Assembly: GCA_003566795.1 (NCBI GenBank)
Contig: PXBU01000196.1
Span: forward strand, 1-9,715
Source: Puniceicoccaceae bacterium
Lineage (GTDB): Bacteria; Verrucomicrobiota; Verrucomicrobiia; Opitutales; Coraliomargaritaceae
Length of the DNA stretch: 9,715 nucleotides
Direction: 5' to 3'
Below the pieces are notes generated by a model. It searched no databases and was not told where the DNA came from. It saw only the letters and a program-made list of their open reading frames with translations. A program made the translations under genes and the position numbers. Below, piece by piece: positions 5,841-9,715 of the stretch (positions are counted from its first letter, which is position 1; each line of letters begins with the position of its first letter).

Positions 5841-7334
5841 CTAGCCCTCCTGTTTGAGGGGCTTGAGACTGGGAAAGAGAATGGTATCGCGGATGCTCTC
5901 GGCCCCGGTCAGGAGGATGATCAGACGGTCGATGCCAAGGCCCATGCCACCGGCCGGCGGCATGCCGTGCTCTAGGGCGGTGAGGAAATCGCCGTCCATG
6001 TCCTGCACGTCCTCGCCGACCTGCTCTTCAAACATCTTACGCTGGATGATGGGGTCGTTCTGCTCGGAATAGGCGGGGGCGATCTCCTGGCCGTTGATAC
6101 AGAGTTCGAAGACGTCGATGGTGGTCTCGTCGTCCTGGGTGATCTTGGCCAGCGGGCACAACTCGCGCGGAATATGGGTAACGAAGGTGGGCTGAATCAG
6201 CGTCGGCTCGATCAGTTTCTCGAAGACGTTGTTGGTGATCTCGTAGTCCTCCAGCTCGCCGTCGACATCGATGCCGAGGGCGCGGGCTTTTTCCAGCTTG
6301 GTGGCGCGGTCGTGGCTGAACCAGTCCGGATCGCCGGTCGCTTCGAGGACGAGGTCCTTGTATTTGGCCTCGCGCCACTCGCCGCCGAGTTGGATGACAG
6401 TGCCGTCGGGACGTTCGATGTCGAGCGAGCCGATAACCTTTTCCGCCACGTGCTGGATCAGGCCCTGGGTGAGTTCCATCATGCCGCGAAAATCAGAGTA
6501 GGCTTGGTAGAGTTCCAGCATGGTGAACTCGGGGTTGTGGCGCCGGGAAAGGCCCTCGTTACGGAAGACACGCCCGATCTCGAACACCCGGTCCTCACCG
6601 CCCACCAGCAGGCGCTTCAAGTAGAGCTCCAGCGCGATGCGCATATAGAAGTCGCAGTCGAGGGCGTTGAAGTGGGTGATGAAGGGCCGCGCAGCGGCAC
6701 CACCGGCCACGCCTTGCAAGACGGGCGTTTCCACCTCGGTGAAATCGCGCGCCCAGAGATATTCGCGCATGGCGCGGATGACATTGGCACGCTGCTTGAA
6801 GCGGCGGCGCGAGTCCTGATTCATGATCAAATCGAGGTAGCGCTGGCGGTAAATCTTGTCGTCGTTCTTCAGGCCCGACCACTTCTCGGGCAGCGGCCGC
6901 AGTGACTTGGAGACCAGGGTATAGCTTTCCGCCCGCACCGTGATCTCGCCGGTCTTGGTTTTAAAGAGGCGACCCTCCACGCCGATGATGTCACCCAGGT
7001 CGAGCTTCTTCTTGAAGTAGGTATTGTACTCGCCCTCCGGCAACTCGTCGCGGGTGACGTAGCACTGGATCTGACCGTCCCGGTCCTGCAGCTTGATGAA
7101 ACTGGCCTTGCCCATGACCCGGAAGACCACCAGACGACCGGCCACCTTGACGCGCGGTTGCTCCTCGTCAGGCGCACCCTCTTTGTAGAGTCGGATCGCC
7201 TCTTCCGAGGTGTGGCGCTGCTCGCAGTTGGCTGCAAAAGGATTACGCCCCTCGGCGCAGAGTTCCTCCAGTTTTTGCAGGCGCACGGCATAGAGATCGT
7301 GTGAGTTGTCCGGCGGTGTGGTCTGGTCTGTCAT
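5841..7334 (-). CDS. lysS: Lysyl-tRNA synthetase, class II
   Basis: A complete 497-residue class IIb lysyl-tRNA synthetase, which charges tRNA-Lys with lysine in the cytoplasm. Length matches the bacterial family. The N-terminal OB-fold anticodon-binding domain covers about 60-145, with VAGRLVVFRVMGKASFIKLQ as its conserved strand pair. The catalytic domain shows motif 1 around 198-217 (DFTEVETPVLQGVAGGAAAR), motif 2 around 249-274 (RVFEIGRVFRNEG, then RHNPEFTMLE), and motif 3 at 464-476 (MGLGIDRLIILLT). DISTNNV-type residues appear as EITNNVFEKL (365-374). No domain is missing. The ATG at 7334 has no obvious Shine-Dalgarno site. The start is supported by an acidic N-terminal leader of normal length. 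The gene is divergent from the toxin-antitoxin pair across 104 bases and is the only clear housekeeping gene here. Confidence 0.97.
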   Translation of the reverse strand: MTDQTTPPDNSHDLYAVRLQKLEELCAEGRNPFAANCEQRHTSEEAIRLYKEGAPDEEQPRVKVAGRLVVFRVMGKASFIKLQDRDGQIQCYVTRDELPEGEYNTYFKKKLDLGDIIGVEGRLFKTKTGEITVRAESYTLVSKSLRPLPEKWSGLKNDDKIYRQRYLDLIMNQDSRRRFKQRANVIRAMREYLWARDFTEVETPVLQGVAGGAAARPFITHFNALDCDFYMRIALELYLKRLLVGGEDRVFEIGRVFRNEGLSRRHNPEFTMLELYQAYSDFRGMMELTQGLIQHVAEKVIGSLDIERPDGTVIQLGGEWREAKYKDLVLEATGDPDWFSHDRATKLEKARALGIDVDGELEDYEITNNVFEKLIEPTLIQPTFVTHIPRELCPLAKITQDDETTIDVFELCINGQEIAPAYSEQNDPIIQRKMFEEQVGEDVQDMDGDFLTALEHGMPPAGGMGLGIDRLIILLTGAESIRDTILFPSLKPLKQEG

Positions 7335-7348
7335 AATGAAAACCGGGC

Positions 7349-7374
7349 AAAATGGCCGACCTGACTAAAATGGC
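7349..7374. repeat. 8-bp direct repeat in the lysS leader
   Basis: AAAATGGC occurs at 7349-7356 and again at 7367-7374, 18 bases apart. Both copies fall in the untranslated region just before the lysS start. The length is short enough to arise by chance, but the phasing of nearly two helical turns could suit a regulator. Confidence 0.3.
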
Positions 7375-7402
7375 AATTGGAAACTGTTTAGGAAGAAACT
7401 TG

Positions 7403-7430
7403 TTGACATGATTCATTTGAGCATTTAAAT
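7403..7430 (+). promoter_or_regulatory. Sigma70-type promoter for the Xre/RES toxin-antitoxin pair
   Basis: A perfect -35 TTGACA (7403-7408) is followed after 16 bases by TTAAAT (7425-7430), a four-of-six -10 match inside the palindrome ATTTAAAT. Transcription would begin near 7437, only a couple of bases before the ATG at 7439. A TGAG (7418-7421) and CTCA (7434-7437) pair flanks the -10 box and could be part of the autoregulatory operator that this antitoxin family usually binds. Confidence 0.5.
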
Positions 7431-7438
7431 AAACTCAT

Positions 7439-7909
7439 ATGGGTATAAATAAGGAAAATCAGCCGCAGCAAATCGAAGAGCCTGCAGCCATCTACGGCAG
7501 CCGCCCAATCAGCCGCAGGCGGGCGAAGCGTCGATCGATGGATCCACGCGAGACGGTCGCCACGATTCGGGCGGGCTTGCCGATGATTGAGTTTGAGGGC
7601 TTGCAGGAATTACTGGGGCTGAGTGCCGAGGTGCTGGCCGGGCACTTGGGTATCTCGCGGAGCACCTTGGTGCGACGGCGCAAGTCCGGGCGGCTCGACA
7701 TGCAGGAATCGGACCGGCTTTTACGCTACGCACGGCTTTACGGGCGAGCGGAAGAGGTGCTCGGCGGCGCGGCAGCGGCGCGGCAGTGGCTGGGGGCACC
7801 GGCTCGCGCCCTCGCTTACGTGAGCCCACTGGAATTTGCCGAGACGGAGGCCGGTTGCCGCGAAGTGGAGAACCTTCTCGGCCGGATCGAGCACGGGGTG
7901 TTTAGCTAG
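7439..7909 (+). CDS. Xre/MbcA/ParS-family antitoxin (DUF2384 C-terminal domain)
   Basis: A 156-residue antitoxin of the RES-Xre type II family. It neutralises the toxin next to it and normally represses its own promoter as an oligomer. Seen in the sequence: a helix-turn-helix region at about 58-86, with LSAEVLAGHLGISRSTLVRR, and a C-terminal toxin-binding domain at about 103-156 with the family pattern WL..PAR, then PLEFAETEAG and a terminal RIEHGVFS. The N-terminal 33 residues include a very basic stretch, SRRRAKRRS, just before a second possible start, ATG 7538. The promoter position suggests that the 7439 ATG is used, on a nearly leaderless mRNA, but the 7538 start (123 residues) would give a more typical antitoxin length. 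The stop lies 6 bases before the toxin start. Confidence 0.87.
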   Translation: MGINKENQPQQIEEPAAIYGSRPISRRRAKRRSMDPRETVATIRAGLPMIEFEGLQELLGLSAEVLAGHLGISRSTLVRRRKSGRLDMQESDRLLRYARLYGRAEEVLGGAAAARQWLGAPARALAYVSPLEFAETEAGCREVENLLGRIEHGVFS

Positions 7910-7915
7910 CCTAAG

Positions 7916-8371
7916 ATGCTGCAAGCCTGGCGCATCGTAACCCGCAGATGGGCGGAAACGGCCTTCGACGGCGAGGGGGCCCGTCTCTACGGCGGGCGCT
8001 GGAACAGCCCCGGGCATGCGGTGGTGTATCTGGCCGACAGCCGTTCCCTCGCCGCACTGGAATCACTGGTGCACCACCCCGGCATTCCGGATCTGGGCTA
8101 TGTGCGCTTTCCGGTGCGTTTCAAGTCATCGCTGGTCGAATCTATCTCGACGACCGGACTGGAAGCATGCATCCGCTCGCTGGTCGTAGCCCCCAAGACC
8201 CAGGCAGTCGGCGACCAATGGCTCCGGCACAGCCGTAAACCCATCCTCAAAGTGCCGAGCGCGATCATCCCGGAGGAGTTCAACTATCTGCTCAACCCAG
8301 CGCATCCGAAGTTCCACCAGATTCAGATCGAGGCTGCGGAAGGCTTTGCTTTTGACCCGAGGCTGGTTTGA
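7916..8371 (+). CDS. RES-domain toxin (NAD+-degrading), type II toxin-antitoxin system
   Basis: A 151-residue RES-domain toxin. Characterised members degrade NAD+ by phosphorolysis or hydrolysis, or ADP-ribosylate a target protein, and arrest growth when free of their antitoxin. The three residues that name the domain are visible: Arg28 in YGGRWN, Glu49 in SLAALES and Ser115 in KVPSAIIPEEFNYLLNP. Tyr38 in VVYLA and the Asn127-Pro128 pair are also kept. The length is normal and I see no lesion, so the toxin is probably active. The ATG follows the antitoxin stop by 6 bases (CCTAAG) and has no Shine-Dalgarno site of its own, so translation probably depends on the upstream gene. Which reaction it catalyses (MbcT-like phosphorolysis, ParT-like transfer or hydrolysis) cannot be read from the sequence. 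Confidence 0.92.
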   Translation: MLQAWRIVTRRWAETAFDGEGARLYGGRWNSPGHAVVYLADSRSLAALESLVHHPGIPDLGYVRFPVRFKSSLVESISTTGLEACIRSLVVAPKTQAVGDQWLRHSRKPILKVPSAIIPEEFNYLLNPAHPKFHQIQIEAAEGFAFDPRLV

Positions 8372-8397
8372 TTCGAGACCGTTAATTGAGCTAAAAA

Positions 8398-8541
8398 ATG
8401 ACTTGGGTCGAATATACCGGACTGGGCGTCACCGCTTTGATCTTTTTGATCGGGCTGGCCACCTCGCTGCTGCCGGTCGTGCCGGGCAACTTCAGCGTCT
8501 GGGCGGTGGGGATTTTCCTGTTTGGGTTGTTCTTCGGCTGA
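8398..8541 (+). pseudogene. Small membrane ORF resembling the first part of a DUF456 protein, probably truncated
   Basis: This is a 47-codon reading frame from ATG to TGA, 26 bases after the RES toxin stop and on the same strand. The product starts MTWVEYTGLGVTALIFLIGL and is almost wholly hydrophobic, with two membrane segments (about 8-26 and 33-47) around LLPVVPGN. The LP-x-x-PG turn between two helices is typical of the start of DUF456 membrane proteins, which normally run to about 150 residues or more. The frame ends at a TGA 10 bases before the repeat element at 8552, and no continuation is visible beyond it. I read it as a gene truncated at the repeat edge. The alternative is a genuine small membrane protein co-transcribed with the toxin-antitoxin pair. 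There is no strong ribosome-binding site. Confidence 0.45.
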
Positions 8542-8551
8542 GGCCGCAACC

Positions 8552-8686
8552 GTAGGAGAGGCTTCACGCCTCGACCCGCATGCCCGTTGACTCCGACCTC
8601 TCGAAAGGCGAACACATTCGTAAGCCCCGCAAGTGTCGGTCGAGACTTCGGCAAGCTCAGCTCAGGAGGGGTAAACCCTCTCCTAC
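8552..8686. repeat. 135-bp REP cluster (BIME) with perfect inverted ends
   Basis: The left end CGTAGGAGAGG (8551-8561) is the exact reverse complement of the right end CCTCTCCTACG (8677-8687). Each end is a REP unit made of GTAG plus a hairpin. On the left the hairpin is GAGGC/GCCTC (8558-8572, loop TTCAC); on the right it is GAGGG/CCCTC (8666-8680, loop GTAAA). Inside is a third imperfect hairpin around GAGACTTCGGCAAGCTC (8642-8658). The core (GTAGGAG) differs from that of the 5585-5824 element (GTAGGGG). The right end overlaps the stop codon of the minus-strand gene. Nothing coding is seen between 8542 and 8682. Confidence 0.72.
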
Positions 8687-9715
8687 GCACTCTTCCGTCC
8701 CGAGGCCGCGCTCACGCCGAAGGCCAGGGCGGCGAGCAAGAGGAGAATGAGCAAAGGTGCGCCAACGCGGCCGGCGTGACTGCGTGTGCCCTCGATTTCG
8801 ATGACGAGCTCCGCCCGGTCGTTGACTTGGAGGGAGCGGGAAAAGCTGGCGGTCTGGCCCTGTTGCGGCAGGGTGATATCGATGGCCTGCGGCTTGGCAG
8901 GAACGGCTTGTTGCTGATCGATTAGTCGGGCAGCGAGTCGGCGTAGGGCCTCGTTTTCGTCAGCGGTGTTGCCTACGAGCACACCTTGCAGGTCGTGCGC
9001 GGTAAAGTTTAGCAAGTTCTCTTGGGGGACTTGCCGTTGTTGCCCAGTCACCTGAGCCCCGGCTTTGTCATTGATGAACATGTTCCGGCGGTTAGCGATT
9101 GCGACCAAGGCCTGTTGCTCACGCACATTCTGCAGTTGCACCCGGGCATCCTCGTTGAAGGCTGCGTCGGACTGCGAGAGGTTGTAAGCACTGGAAAAGG
9201 CGGAGCGGGCCTGCTCCTGTTTGCCTTGCTCGAGGAGCACGTTGGCCTCGTTGAGCAGGCTCTCCGCCTTGCTCATTCTCATCTGGCGGCTCTTTTGCTC
9301 GAGCTGCATGTAGTCCTTCATATTCGAGACCAGGGCGCGGCCCCGCTGTTGGTCATCGAGGCTGAGGTTGCCCTCCCACTCCTCGACTTGCCAGGTCTCG
9401 GGATAATAAAGGGTCCAGGAAATATTTTCCAAGGGAAGGTCCAAACGTGGGCCGATGAGGCTGGTTTTGATCTTACGACGCTGCTGGAGTTCAAGCTGAG
9501 TCGCGTAGAAAAACTCCACCACCGAGTCCTGTCCGTCGATAGCGCTGGGCTCGAGTTGCAGCAGCACATCGCCGTCCTCATACCAGGGCCAGACACTTTG
9601 TTGGTTAACGTAGCCAAACCAGAACTTGCTTTCTGGCGGCAAAGTAATGCGTAACATACGCTTGTCGCCAGGATCGAGTTGCAGTGTGACCTTGGTCAAG
9701 ACCGAACCGGCCCCG
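8683..9715 (-). CDS. Unrecognised protein with C-terminal membrane anchor, 3' part only
   Basis: I do not recognise the family. The frame is open to the right edge of the window, so the N-terminus is missing; a TTG at 9699 is the first in-window start but is probably internal. Counting from that TTG, residues 1-110 look like beta-rich domain material, with LDLPLENISWTLYYPETWQV at 86-105. Residues 115-205 are helical and rich in Gln, Glu and Ala, with a TPR-like pair around AESLLNEANVLLEQGKQEQA (145-164). Residues 270-305 again look beta-rich. A hydrophobic helix at about 313-331 is followed by a short basic tail, GRKSA. This suggests a large envelope or extracytoplasmic protein held by its C-terminus in the inner membrane. 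The stop codon TAG is part of the GTAG of the adjacent REP element. No sorting motif such as LPXTG is visible. Confidence 0.8.
   Translation of the reverse strand, partial: GAGSVLTKVTLQLDPGDKRMLRITLPPESKFWFGYVNQQSVWPWYEDGDVLLQLEPSAIDGQDSVVEFFYATQLELQQRRKIKTSLIGPRLDLPLENISWTLYYPETWQVEEWEGNLSLDDQQRGRALVSNMKDYMQLEQKSRQMRMSKAESLLNEANVLLEQGKQEQARSAFSSAYNLSQSDAAFNEDARVQLQNVREQQALVAIANRRNMFINDKAGAQVTGQQRQVPQENLLNFTAHDLQGVLVGNTADENEALRRLAARLIDQQQAVPAKPQAIDITLPQQGQTASFSRSLQVNDRAELVIEIEGTRSHAGRVGAPLLILLLLAALAFGVSAASGRKSA

Noticed and set aside
8391..8690. A 99-codon minus-strand frame across the repeat element
   Set aside because: Much of it consists of the inverted repeat units, it has no family resemblance, and it overlaps a more convincing membrane ORF on the other strand.
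1..9715. CRISPR arrays, tRNA or rRNA genes and riboswitches
   Set aside because: I looked for regularly spaced repeats, tRNA-like folds and known conserved leader motifs and saw none. The only repeats are the REP-type clusters and one short direct repeat.

Overview
The window is about 60% G+C and carries an accessory catabolic operon beside housekeeping and mobile-element material. No rRNA or tRNA gene is present to fix the taxon. The REP-associated transposase at the left edge, the GTAG-headed palindromic repeats and the general protein style suggest a Verrucomicrobiota bacterium of the Opitutae/Puniceicoccales type. This is an inference from remembered family resemblance and needs a search.

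Layout from left to right. (1) Positions 1-286, minus strand: the 5' part of a REP-associated (Y1, HUH) transposase, cut by the window edge. (2) Positions 386-5463, minus strand: four tightly packed genes, transcribed right to left. They are an M20D amidohydrolase, an EctB-like class III aminotransferase, an M24 creatinase-fold hydrolase resembling ectoine hydrolase DoeA/EutD, and a Sad/YneI-like aldehyde dehydrogenase. (3) Positions 5464-5840: a 377-base gap holding the probable operon promoter and a 240-bp palindromic repeat element with perfect 9-bp terminal inverted repeats. (4) Positions 5841-7334, minus strand: lysS. (5) A 104-bp divergent intergenic region with a good promoter for the next pair. 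(6) Positions 7439-8371, plus strand: a complete Xre/RES toxin-antitoxin pair. (7) Positions 8398-8541: a 47-codon membrane ORF that looks like the first part of a DUF456 protein, followed at once by (8) a 135-bp repeat element at 8552-8686 with 11-bp inverted ends. (9) Positions 8683-9715, minus strand: the C-terminal part of an unrecognised protein anchored by a C-terminal membrane helix. Its stop codon lies inside the repeat element.

The four-gene operon fits a complete route from ectoine to aspartate. DoeA would open the ectoine ring to N-acetyl-2,4-diaminobutyrate, the M20D enzyme would deacetylate it, the EctB-like transaminase run in the catabolic direction would give aspartate semialdehyde, and the aldehyde dehydrogenase would give aspartate. 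Two points differ from the well-studied Halomonas and Ruegeria pathways. The deacetylase is an M20D enzyme instead of the AstE/AspA-family DoeB/EutE, and the transaminase looks like the biosynthetic EctB although ectA and ectC are absent. No ectoine transporter or EnuR/AsnC-type regulator lies in the window.

The other theme is REP biology. A RAYT gene and at least two bounded REP clusters (BIMEs) of different sequence types share this 9.7 kb. The clusters sit against the operon promoter, the 3' end of lysS, a truncated gene and a stop codon.
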